Shown here in pieces: positions 7,345 through 17,400 of a stretch of 64,000 bases of DNA. The first letter of the stretch is position 1; each line of letters opens with the position of its first letter. Source of the DNA: Planctomycetota bacterium. Lineage in GTDB: Bacteria > Planctomycetota > UBA8742 > UBA2392. Location of the stretch: assembly GCA_016722065.1 (NCBI GenBank), contig JADKGX010000001.1:1054001-1118000 (forward strand), in the 5' to 3' direction. The notes under the pieces are model-generated. The model was not told the origin of the DNA and ran no database searches. It saw only the letters and a program-made list of their open reading frames with translations. A program made the translations under genes and the position numbers.

Positions 7345-9334
7345 GGCCGCCTCTCAGGCGCTTGCCCAGGCGCAGCAGCGGCATGGGCGTCACGGCGCGC
7401 AGCAGCGCTTTATAGCCCGAAACAGAAAGCGGACGATGGCTGACAATGCTGCAAGCCGCGCGCAGGCTGCGCCACGCCAAACCCTGCCACTTATAGGCAC
7501 CGGCCAGCCGCACCATCTGGGCGTGGTAGTCGGCATCCCAGTGCGCGGGTGTGCCGGCGATTGCCATGGCAGCTTCAAGTACTTCTGCTGGTCGGGTGCG
7601 CGTCAGGCTGTCGGGCGTGTCACCGTAATCATACAGCACCCGCGCCAGGCGGCCGATGCGCCCCACCTTGGACATGCGCAGCCAGTAGTCCCAGTCCTCG
7701 GCAAGTTTGCGGCCGGGGTCATAAACACCCACCTGGCGGGCGACCTCTGCGCGATACAGAAAGCATGCGCCCACCACATTGCGCGTTGCAAGTTCGCTGA
7801 CCGGCCCGGTGCAGGTGGGCTTGCGGCTGCCGTCCTGAAAGCGCACTTCGTAATCTGCAAACACCATGGCCAGGGAAGTATCCAGCATCAGCTCTCGCGC
7901 CATGGCCTGCAGCGCTCCGGGCCGATAGGCATTGTCGTCGCTGGTCCAGGTCCACAAGTCGCCCGTGGCTGCCTCAAACCCTCGGTTGAGCGCAGTAGGC
8001 AGCCCCGCGTTTTCAAAGTGCAGCACGCGCAGGCGCGGATCGTTGCGCCGGGCCACGACCTGGTCCAGCACCTGGCGGGTAGCGTCGCGGCTGCCGTCGT
8101 TGACAACAATCAATTCCAGGTTGGGGTAGTTCTGGTCCAGCACATTGGCGATCGCGGCCTCAATCAGCCCCGCGCGATTGAAGGTGGGCAGCACGACACT
8201 GACTTTGGGCCAATGCGGTTGCGTCAAGGTGCTGTACAGCGCGCTTTCGCGGGCCTCGACCACCGCAATGTCGTAGGGCTCGCTGGCGGTTCGCGCCGGA
8301 GCAGCCAGGCGTGCCCGGGTGGCCGGTTCGGCGATGTCGCAGATTGCCCGCGCAATGTCTGCCACACTCTCCGGGTCGCACAGCAATCCGTCCCACTGGT
8401 CAGTGACGATGGCATTCATCGGCGCGCGGCGGCTGGTAACGACGGGGACACCGCAGGCCAGCGCCTCGGCGAACACAATGCCAAAACCTTCCCACAGGCT
8501 GGGCAACACAAACGCATCCGCCCAGCGCAGCCAATTGGGCAACTCGGCGTGGGGTATGGCATCAAAGTGCGTCACAAAGGGCCACCGAGACCAGTCGCGC
8601 GCGGATTTGCCCGCATGCACCAGCGTCAATCCCGGTTGTTTCAAGCGCGCCTGCTCACAGGCCGCCAGCAGCCGATCCAGATTCTTCTGTTCCACGTCGC
8701 GCGCGATGCAAAGTAGGCGCGGCGAACCGGCGGGGCCTTGTGCGGCCGGGCCCTGGGGCGTGAACACTTGCCGATCCACGCGGTTGGGCACGGTCACGAC
8801 ACGTGCAGGGTCCGCCCCTGCCGCAACGGCGGCGAAGGCCACCGCGTCGCTGACGCACATCACCACATCAGCCCCAGCCACTACGTTGGCTGCTATGCCG
8901 CGCACGTTGTGCACGCTGACCAAGCAGGGCACAGCCATTGCCCTGGCAAGTTCCAGCCCGATCTGCCCTGCCGCATCGGCATCGTAGGCGCGCACTGCAA
9001 CCGGGTTGGCATCGCGCGCGGCCTGCAACCACTGGGCCGGCAGCCCGGGCCAGCCGGCCAGCATTTCAGAGCCCGAAACTACGTCCCGAATGCTGATGTC
9101 GCCGAGGCCTGACCGCCAGGCTGCAATCCCTGGCGCGGGCGTTGCCTGAACCATCTGCGCGGCGAATGCCTCCGGTGCAGCCTCCTGCTGCCAGTTGAAG
9201 AATCGCGTCTGTGCAAAGCAGGCGGCCGGATTGTAGTAACGCTGCATCGCGGGTGGTTGCTGGCCTTTGGCAACCAGCGTGCCCAGCATGTCGCCGGTGA
9301 CAATCAACAGGCTGCCCGTCGATGAGCCGGTCAT
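7334..9334 (-). CDS. Fusion glycosyltransferase (GT4-like N-half, GT2 C-half)
   Basis: A 666-residue bifunctional transferase. Residues 1-360 form a GT-B enzyme: RLLCIARDVEQKNLDRLLAA, then FVLPSLWEGFGIVFAEALAC with the E-G-F-G-x5-E donor site. Residues about 375-620 form a GT-A/GT2 enzyme: KVSVVLPTFNRAGLIEAAI, ELIVVNDGSRDAT, the acidic TWTSDDN in the DxD position, and the EDWDYWLR catalytic-base region. It would add two sugars in sequence on the cytoplasmic side. ATG 9334 overlaps the upstream ABC ATPase stop as ATGA, and its own end overlaps wecB by 11 bp. Fusion partners and sugar specificity are unknown. Confidence 0.87.
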   Translation of the reverse strand: MTGSSTGSLLIVTGDMLGTLVAKGQQPPAMQRYYNPAACFAQTRFFNWQQEAAPEAFAAQMVQATPAPGIAAWRSGLGDISIRDVVSGSEMLAGWPGLPAQWLQAARDANPVAVRAYDADAAGQIGLELARAMAVPCLVSVHNVRGIAANVVAGADVVMCVSDAVAFAAVAAGADPARVVTVPNRVDRQVFTPQGPAAQGPAGSPRLLCIARDVEQKNLDRLLAACEQARLKQPGLTLVHAGKSARDWSRWPFVTHFDAIPHAELPNWLRWADAFVLPSLWEGFGIVFAEALACGVPVVTSRRAPMNAIVTDQWDGLLCDPESVADIARAICDIAEPATRARLAAPARTASEPYDIAVVEARESALYSTLTQPHWPKVSVVLPTFNRAGLIEAAIANVLDQNYPNLELIVVNDGSRDATRQVLDQVVARRNDPRLRVLHFENAGLPTALNRGFEAATGDLWTWTSDDNAYRPGALQAMARELMLDTSLAMVFADYEVRFQDGSRKPTCTGPVSELATRNVVGACFLYRAEVARQVGVYDPGRKLAEDWDYWLRMSKVGRIGRLARVLYDYGDTPDSLTRTRPAEVLEAAMAIAGTPAHWDADYHAQMVRLAGAYKWQGLAWRSLRAACSIVSHRPLSVSGYKALLRAVTPMPLLRLGKRLRGGHAN

Positions 9335-10602
9335 GGCTGGCTGCCTTCTGCCATGACGGGCATGCCCCAGGTTTGGCGGTGGTCCAGCAGTGCGCGGCCG
9401 TCACTCCAGCCGGGTCGTTTGACCTCAATGCGTGTGGCGCCATCCTGCAGAAAAATCGGCGTTACACCGTCTCGCTCATACAGATAGGTCTTGGCCCGAT
9501 AACTGCCCACGGGCAGGCGCACATCTTTCACGCTGACTTCGACCACGCCCTTGCCGCGCAGCGTCATACCCTTGAAAGCTTCTCCGCTGAAGGCCTGAAA
9601 CAGGTAGTGCCGGGGCGAACTCAGCGGAATGCGGGCGTCGTCATGGAACAGCGTCAGCCCGAACATGGGCGATTCCACGGCGGCGTTGGCCTGAAAGTGA
9701 AAGCGGATCGTCAACTCGGCGCCATGTTCGAGTGCCCGAAGTTGCTGGCCGTCGTCACCCAGGAACTCCACGCGCTCAATCACGGCTCGGGCCTGGCCGC
9801 TTTCGGTCTTGACAAAGCTGGTTTCGGGCACGGGGTCGCGCTGGCCCAGGCTTAGGTCCTGCAGATAGCGGTCAATCACCGCCCGGGGCTCGCCCAGCAG
9901 CACCGGCTTGCCGGCATTGAGGTAAAGGCAGCGGGACGAAGCCGCCATGGCATAAAGGTCGTGGCTGACAGCCACCACCGCGCGGCCGGATTTGCGCATG
10001 CGCGCCATCCAGTCGTAGCACTTGAGCTGAAACGTGGCGTCGCCCACGGCCAGCACTTCGTCGACCAGCAGCACGTCGGGGTCGGCATGGGCCGCAATCG
10101 CAAACGCCAGGCGGGCGTACATGCCGCTGCTGTAATCCTTCACCGGCATGTCCATGAACTCGGCAATGCCCGCAAACTCAACAATCGAATCATAGCGCTG
10201 GCGCACCTGGGCGCGAGTCATGCCCAGAATGGCACCGTTGATGAAGACGTTTTCGCGGCCACTGAGATAGGGGTGAAAACCCGCCCCAAGTTCAATCAAC
10301 CCGCCCACGCGCCCCTTGGCCCGGACCTGCCCTGCGTCGGGCCGCAGAATGCGAAACAACAACTTCAACACCGTGCTCTTGCCGGACCCGTTAGGACCCA
10401 GAATGCCCAGGGATTCGCCAGCTTGCAGGGCAAAGGTCACTTCGCTCAGCGCGTAAAACTCGCCGGGCAACAGGCCGGATTCGTTCTTTCGTGCCAGCCA
10501 GCGTCGGGGCGCACCCAGCACCAGCCCGGCCAGCGTGCTAATGCGAGCGCCCTTGTGAAAGCGCTTGCTTACGGCATCAAACTCCACGGCCGGGGCGGTC
10601 AT
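9331..10602 (-). CDS. Polysaccharide ABC transporter ATP-binding protein (Wzt type)
   Basis: Energises export of a lipid-linked polysaccharide through the membrane. Walker A GPNGSGKST, ABC signature YSSGM, Walker B VLLVDEVLAVGD and H-loop SHD lie in the first about 250 residues. The insertion before Walker A (LPGEFYALSEVTF) and the GLIELGAGFHPYLSGRENV block are typical of TagH/Wzt exporters. Residues about 260-423 form an extra beta-rich C-terminal domain like the Wzt carbohydrate-binding domain, which in O-antigen systems recognises the modified chain end. Start overlaps the permease stop by 4 bp and the stop overlaps the next gene by 4 bp. Confidence 0.92.
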   Translation of the reverse strand: MTAPAVEFDAVSKRFHKGARISTLAGLVLGAPRRWLARKNESGLLPGEFYALSEVTFALQAGESLGILGPNGSGKSTVLKLLFRILRPDAGQVRAKGRVGGLIELGAGFHPYLSGRENVFINGAILGMTRAQVRQRYDSIVEFAGIAEFMDMPVKDYSSGMYARLAFAIAAHADPDVLLVDEVLAVGDATFQLKCYDWMARMRKSGRAVVAVSHDLYAMAASSRCLYLNAGKPVLLGEPRAVIDRYLQDLSLGQRDPVPETSFVKTESGQARAVIERVEFLGDDGQQLRALEHGAELTIRFHFQANAAVESPMFGLTLFHDDARIPLSSPRHYLFQAFSGEAFKGMTLRGKGVVEVSVKDVRLPVGSYRAKTYLYERDGVTPIFLQDGATRIEVKRPGWSDGRALLDHRQTWGMPVMAEGSQP

Positions 10603-11393
10603 GCCAACTCCCCGAACTTGCCTTCAACGCCGCGAAACCAGCGCCAGCCAAAAACCATCAGCACAAGGCTGACCAGCGCAGCCACGCCAAACTCCGGCTT
10701 GAACCAGGTTTCGCCGCCGACGATCAGCCCGCGGTATGCATCCAGAATCGGCGTCATCGGGTTCAGCCAGGCCAGCCAGGCCAGGTTACCGGTACGCGGA
10801 ATCGGGTACACCACGGAGCTTGCGAACATCCAGACCAGCACAAGCACCTGCAACAGGTACTGCACGTCGCGGTACAGCAGGTTCCCGGCCGAAAACAGAA
10901 ACGCCAATCCGATCGACAACGCGACTTGTACGGCAAGCACAAGCGGCACAAGCAGCAGGCCCCAGCCGGGCACCACGGCATACCAGGCCATCAGGACCAC
11001 CAACACAAGCGCGGCCACGGCAAAATCCGCCAGCGCTGAAAACACCACGGAAAGCGGCAGGGCCTCGCGCGCAAAGTACACCTTGGTGACCAGGTTGCGG
11101 TTTTCGGTAAGGCAACGGGCGGAAGCCGTCAGCACAGAAGCATGGAACTGCCAGGGCACCAGCCCAAGGTAGACAAACACTGCATAGGGCAGGCTGCCTG
11201 TTGAAACGCGGGCCACGCGCGAAAACAGGAACGTGAAAACCAACATAAGGCAAAGCGGCACCGCCAGCGCCCAGCCAATGCCCAGCACCGTATGCTTGTA
11301 ACGCACGCGGATTTCCCGCGCGGCCAGCATCCAGGCCAGTTCGCGCGCCGCGATTACCTCACGCAGTTCTGCAAGGATCGACACGGCTTTCAT
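10599..11393 (-). CDS. Polysaccharide ABC transporter permease (Wzm, ABC-2 type)
   Basis: Inner-membrane partner of the ATPase that follows. The 264-residue product from ATG 11393 (MKAVSILAELREVI) has the amphipathic start and the block EIRVRYKHTVLGIGWALAVP typical of Wzm/TagG permeases, then about six hydrophobic helices, including LFTFLFSRV-like and VVLMAWYAVVPGWGLLLVPL regions, and a conserved end YPIPRT...NPMTPILDAYRGLI. The frame is open up to 11564, but the extra N-terminus is arginine-rich shadow of the giant gene. Only 44 bp and no obvious terminator separate it from the stop of the giant surface-protein gene upstream, so read-through is possible. Confidence 0.9.
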   Translation of the reverse strand: MKAVSILAELREVIAARELAWMLAAREIRVRYKHTVLGIGWALAVPLCLMLVFTFLFSRVARVSTGSLPYAVFVYLGLVPWQFHASVLTASARCLTENRNLVTKVYFAREALPLSVVFSALADFAVAALVLVVLMAWYAVVPGWGLLLVPLVLAVQVALSIGLAFLFSAGNLLYRDVQYLLQVLVLVWMFASSVVYPIPRTGNLAWLAWLNPMTPILDAYRGLIVGGETWFKPEFGVAALVSLVLMVFGWRWFRGVEGKFGELA

Positions 11394-11437
11394 TGTGCGA
11401 AACCGGCGGGTGCGCGATAGCCCAAACAAGCCGGGAC

Positions 11438-14400
11438 TCAATCGCCCCAGAACCACAGGTCGGTCAGGCCGCCCTGCTGCATGGCCGAGACTTCGCCATC
11501 CAGATAACCGCTGACCACCACCATGCGCGAACCGGCAGCGTCCCACACGGCGCCGTGCGCCCAACGGTTCTGCGGCCGCGCCACGGGGGGCAGAATTTCC
11601 GTCCAGGTGTTCGTGGCCAGGTCCATCGAGAACAAGCGACCCTCCGAGAACGCGTTGAACCCGCCGTACACCAGCATGCGGTGCAACGCAGGGTCATACA
11701 CCATGCTGTGATAAAACAGGCCTGCGGGCGCCGTGCCGACCTTGGCCATGGTGGTCCATGCCGGGGCACCGGACATGTTCAGGGAGTGCAATGTCGTCAA
11801 CGTGCCGTTGTTGCTGCCGCCGTACAAGATCATCCTGTCGCCCACCGGGTCATAGATTGCGGCTGCGGCAATGCGCGCGTTGATGGAACCCGTCGCGGCG
11901 ACCTGCGCCCAGACCAGTGTTGACAGGTTCAGCGCATAGGTGGTGTTCAAGAACGCGCCGGTTTCCGCGCGACCGCCAAAGATCACCATGCGCCCTGCAC
12001 CGTCCACCACCGCCACATGCTGGGCACGCTTGCCGGGCGACGCGCCGCTGGTGGCCAGCAGCGTCCAGGATTCGCTGCCCGGCGTCAGTGTCAGCGCCCA
12101 GACTTCGTCCGTAATCGTGCTGTCGGCTACGCCGGTGCGGCCGCCATACAGAATCATGCGGCTGCTGCCGGCGTCGTAAATCATGGTCGCTGTGCGCCGC
12201 GTGCCAGGGCGAGCGCCAGGCGGGTCTATCCGCTGCCAAGTGGCAATCGGGGATGCCAGGTCCAGCGACCACAGTGAGGCATCAACCAGCCCGTCCACCA
12301 GACCGCCAAAGGCAATCAGCCTGCGGTTGACAGGGTCCAGGGCCACGGCCGTGTGGGCCAAGGCTGAGGGACTGGCCAGTTCGCCCAGCTGCGTCCAGCC
12401 CGCGGCCGGGGCGGAGGGGTCAATCTGCCATACATCGCGCAAGGGCGCCCCGGAAAGCAGGCCAAAGCCGATCACGAGTCTGGAACCGTCATAGGCGCCA
12501 GCGTGGGTGGTACGCGCTGAAGGGGCGGGAGCCGCAAAGGCAAGCTGCGTCCAGGCCGCAATAGCGCCACCGACGTCCAGTTGCCACAGATCGGACTGCG
12601 CCACTCCGGTGTCGCCGCCAAACAGCCATGCCATCGTGCCTGCAGTGTTGTTTCCGCAGCCAAACAACGCGCGGCCAACCGGCTGCGTGCCGCCAACTTG
12701 CGAGATGTTCGTCCAGCCCATGGTTGTCAGCTCAAACGACCACACTTCGTTGGTGAACGCGCTGGAGTGGCGCCCGCCAAAAATCACCATGCGGTTCTGC
12801 GCCGCGTCGAACATTGCCCCATGGCCATAACGTGCAGCAGGTGCGAGGCCTGACGGCACAAGCTGTGTCCAGGCTGAAAGGCCGAAGTCATAGGCCCAGG
12901 TTGTGCCAACATACGTGGTGGTAAAGCCGCCATGCATGATCGCGCGGTTGGTCAGGCTGTCATACACCAGCGAATGGCGAATGCTGCCCAGCGGGCCCGA
13001 ACCGGCATGGGCCGTCCATACCGGAGTGCCGGCAAGATCGAGCGTCCAGATATCGGCCTGGCGGGTTCCGGTGGCGTCCTGGCCGCCGCAAACAATCATA
13101 CGCCGGTTGACAGCATCAAATGTGGCGGCGTGATAGACCCGCGCACCCGGCCCACCGGCAACGTTCAAACGTACCCAGGGCGCACCGGATATCGACCGGT
13201 CCATCACCCAGATTTCGCTGTAGTAGTTGTTGGCGTCCTTGCCGCCGAACAGCACAAGCTGGTTGTTGAACGAATCAAACACGATCGTCGCGCCCCACCG
13301 CGCCGGAGGCGTGTTCGATGTCAATGTCGGGCTGCCCAAGAACGCCGGTGGCTGCACCGACAAATCCAGCACGCTGAACGCCACCAAAGCGACGCTGCCT
13401 GTGAACCCGCCATAGAATAGACCCTGCTGCCGCACCGGGTCAAATGCTGCCGCACCCTGCACGCGGCCTGCCGCGGCAGCCGGGTCACCCGGCAGTTGGG
13501 ACCAGACATGCTGGTTGGGGCCGGAAAGCGGCATCGCAAATCCGTCCACACGCACCGCGCCGCCGTTGTAGCCACTTTGCACGACGATGCGGTTACTGAC
13601 GCTGTCATAAAGGTAGGTACCAAAGTAGCGGGCGCCCGGTGCGCCTGCCGTTGCCACCGACGACCACGAGAACGTGGTCAGGTTCATCTGCCAGGTGTCG
13701 GCGTTTGTGCCCGTGGATGACTGCCCGCCGTAAATCACCAGACGGTTGCCAGATGCATCCAGGGCCGCGGCTTGGCCACTGCGTGAAGGACCGCCTGTGG
13801 TGACCGGCCCGGTGCCCCAGCTTTCCGCGCCCAGGGTCAAATCCAGCGCCCAAGTGTCGTTCTGGTATCCGCTGCCAACACCGCCGTGCATCAGGGCGCG
13901 CTGGTTGCCGGCATCGTACGTAAACGATGCGGCATAGCGCGCCGCCGGCGTTGCCGGAGAGGCCCCGGCCAGCAGGGTCCAGGCTTCAGCGCCCGGCGTA
14001 AGGTCCAGGGCCCATACCTGGGCCGAAGTGCCGGAATCAGCCAGCCCGCCAAAGACCACCATGCGGTCGTTGGCGGCGTCATACAGCGCCGTCGAATACT
14101 GGCGCGAAGAGGGCGCAGTGCCCGAGGGCGAAAGCATCTTCCAGCCAAGCACGGAACCAGGGCCGCGTTCATAGACCCATACCCGGTTGGTGCGTACAGT
14201 GCCGATCTTGCCGCCAAACACCACCATGCGGTCGTTGGCCTCGTCGTAGACCGCAACATGCCCCAGCACTGGCGTGGCTTGTTCGCTGGGCGTTACGTGC
14301 TGCGTCCAGCCGCCGTTGCGCTGCAGGGTGAAGGCTGGGCTGCTGCCGGGGGTGCCGGGCTGCACGCCAATGAAAGGCGACAGCGTCAGCACGTAGTTGA

Positions 14401-17400
14401 ACGCCGTGGTGTGGCGTTCCGTGGCATAGGCATCCCAGACCAGCGTGATTGTCGTGTTGGACGGCACACCCAGAATCGTATTGCCGGAAATCGTGCCCGC
14501 AGAGGTAGAAACCAGCACCGGCGGGCCGGCATTGGCGCCGCCGCTGTAGGTAACCACAACGTCAATGAATGTCGAAACCGGCCCATTGATCGTGGCCTGC
14601 ACGGTCAGCGGGCCGCCGTTGTCGGCACTGACCGTAACGGCCGTGACGCTGGCCGGTGGCACGCCGTTGCCGGTCAAAGTCACGTCAAAGTCGCCACTGC
14701 TGCCGCCGCTGTCGCTGGTGATACGCAGCAAACTGGCCCGCGCGCCTGTGGCACCCGGGGTGAAGACCGCGTCGAACTGGAAGTTGCCGCCCGCTGCAAC
14801 CACCACCGGCAAACTCGGGGCAACAGCAAAGGTCCAATCCGTTGCGTTGCCGGTCGTAAATGCCAGGCCGGTGATCGTCAGAGGCCCGGTGCCGGTGTTG
14901 TTCAATGTGTGGGTCAGCGGCGACAGGTTCGACGGGCTGCCGACATAGCCAGTGCCGAAATCAACCGGCGAGGCCGCAGCCAAAGTTCCCACAGTGCCGG
15001 TGCCGGTAACCGTGACGTCGAAATTGCCGCTGGTGCCGCCGCTGTCACTGGTGATGCGCAGCAGACTGTTGCGACCGCCGATGGCACCGGGCGTAAACGT
15101 GGCCGAAACAACCACGTTACCGCCGGCCGCAATCACAATCGGGAAGCTTGGCGCCACGGTGAACGCCCAGTCGCTGGCGTTACCCGTGGTGAAAGCCAGG
15201 CCGGTAATCGTCAGCGGGCCCGTGCCGGTGTTGTTCAGCGTGTGGTTGACCGCACCAGAGGTCTGGAACAGGTTCAAGCTGCCGTATCCGACGGGCGTTG
15301 CGGTGCTCAACGTACCAACGGTGCCGGTACCGGTCACCGCGACGTCAAAGTCGCCGCTGGTGCCGCCGCTGTCGCTGGTGGTGCGCAACAGGCTGTTGCG
15401 CGCACCCACGGCACCTGGCGTGAAGGTGGCCGAAACAACCACATTGCTGCCGGCGGCAATCACAATCGGGAAACTCGGCGCCACGGTAAATGCCCAGTCA
15501 CTGGCGTTGCCGGTCGTGAACGCAAGGCCGGTGATCGTAAGCGGGCCAGTACCCGTATTGTTCAGTGTGTGGTTAACCGCACCGGTGGTCTGGAACAGGT
15601 TGATGCTGCCATAAGCCACCGGCGTCGTGGTTGTCAGCGTACCCACCGTACCTGTGCCGTTGCATACAACATCAAAGTCGCTGCTGGGCCCGCCCGAATT
15701 GTACGTGATTCGCAGCAGTGTCGACCGTGCGCCGGGCGCGCCGGGGGTGAACGTGGCCTGCACGTTTACATTCAGCCCTGCACCAATGTTGATGGGATAG
15801 GTCGGCGCAACCGTAAAGGCCCAGTCGCTGGCGTTGCCCGTAATGAACTGAAGGTTGGTCACCGAAAGCGGGCCGCTGCCCGTGTTCGAAAGTGTGTGCG
15901 TGACGGCCGTGCCGGTCTGAAACACATTGATAGTCGGGTAAATCACTGGCGAGGCCGAGGCCATGCTGCCCGTTGTGCCGGTACCCGATACGGCCACATC
16001 AAAATCACCGCTGGTGCCGCCGCTGTCACTGGTGATGCGCAGCAGACTGCTGCGGGCACCTGTGGCGCCGGGCGTGAATGTCGCCGAAATCACCACGTTG
16101 CCGCCGGCAGCAACCACAATCGGGAAGCTTGGCGCCACGGTGAAGGCCCAATCACTGGCGTTGCCGGTCGTGAACACCAGGCCGGTAATCGTCAGCGGGC
16201 CGGTGCCCGTGTTGTTCAGCGTGTGGCCCACAGGGCTGCTGGTGACGCCGACATTCGATGACCCGTAGGCGACAGGCGTTGCGGTGGCCAGCGTTGCCAC
16301 GGTGCCGGTACCGTTAACCGTCACGTCGAAATCACCACTGGTGCCGCCGCTGTCACTGGTGATGCGCAGCAGGCTGTTGCGCGCACCCACGGCGCTTGGC
16401 GTGAGCGTGGCTGAAATCACCACGTTGCCGCCGGCAGCAATCACGATCGGCAAGCTTGGCGCCACGGTAAATGCCCAGTCACTGGCGTTGCCGGTTGTGA
16501 ACACCAGGCCCGTGATCGTAAGCGGGCCTGTGCCTGTGTTGTTCAAAGTGTGGTTGACCGCACTGGTAGTCTGAAACAGGTTGATGCTGCCATAGGCCAC
16601 TGGCGTCGCTGTTGTCAACGTTCCGACAGTACCTGTGCCGTTGAGGGTGATGGTCGTGATCGTCGTGCCCACGCCAGCACCTTGGTCCCAGGTGATGCTG
16701 ACCGTGGCTGTGCGCGGCCCAGTGGCCGAAGGTGTAAACACGCCGCTGAATACGATGTTACCTGAACCCGCCACGGTGGCCGGGAAGGCCGGCAGACCAC
16801 TGAGTGCCCAATCGCTGGCGTTGGCGCCACCCAGGGCAATGCCCGTGATTCGCATCGGGCCGGTGCCTGTGTTGTTCACCTGATGATTGGTGGCAGGGCT
16901 GGTTGAGACGCCCAAATTGCTGTTGCCGTAGTTCACCGGCGTGGTAACGCCAATCACGGCTTGGGTGCCGGTGCCATTGAGTGTGATGGTGGTAATCGTC
17001 GTGCCGACGCCGCCGCCTTGATCCCAGGTAATGCTGATTGTGGCTGTGCGCGGGCCTGTTGCCGAAGGCGTAAACACGCCTGAGAACACCATGTTGCCGG
17101 CAGCCGCCACGGTGGCCGGGAAGGCCGGCAGACCACTGAGTGCCCAATCGCTGGCGTTGGCGCCGCCCAGGGCAATGCCGGTGATTCGCATCGGGCCGGT
17201 GCCTGTGTTGTTCACCTGATGATTGGTGGCCGGGCTGGTTGAGACGCCCAAATTGCTGTTGCCGTAGTTCACCGGCGTGGTAACGCCAATCACGGCCTGG
17301 GTGCCGGTGCCGTTGAGTGTGATCGTGGTGATCGTCGTGCCTACGCCAGCACCTTGATCCCAGGTGATGCTGATAGTGGCTGTGCGCGGGCCTGTTGCCG

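Noticed and set aside
13886..16261. 791-codon + strand open frame opposite the giant gene, and other long + frames at 14.5-24 kb
   Set aside because: Arg/Ala/Gly/His-rich, repeats mirror the anchor-D repeats of the opposite strand; a GC-rich shadow without domains or start signals.
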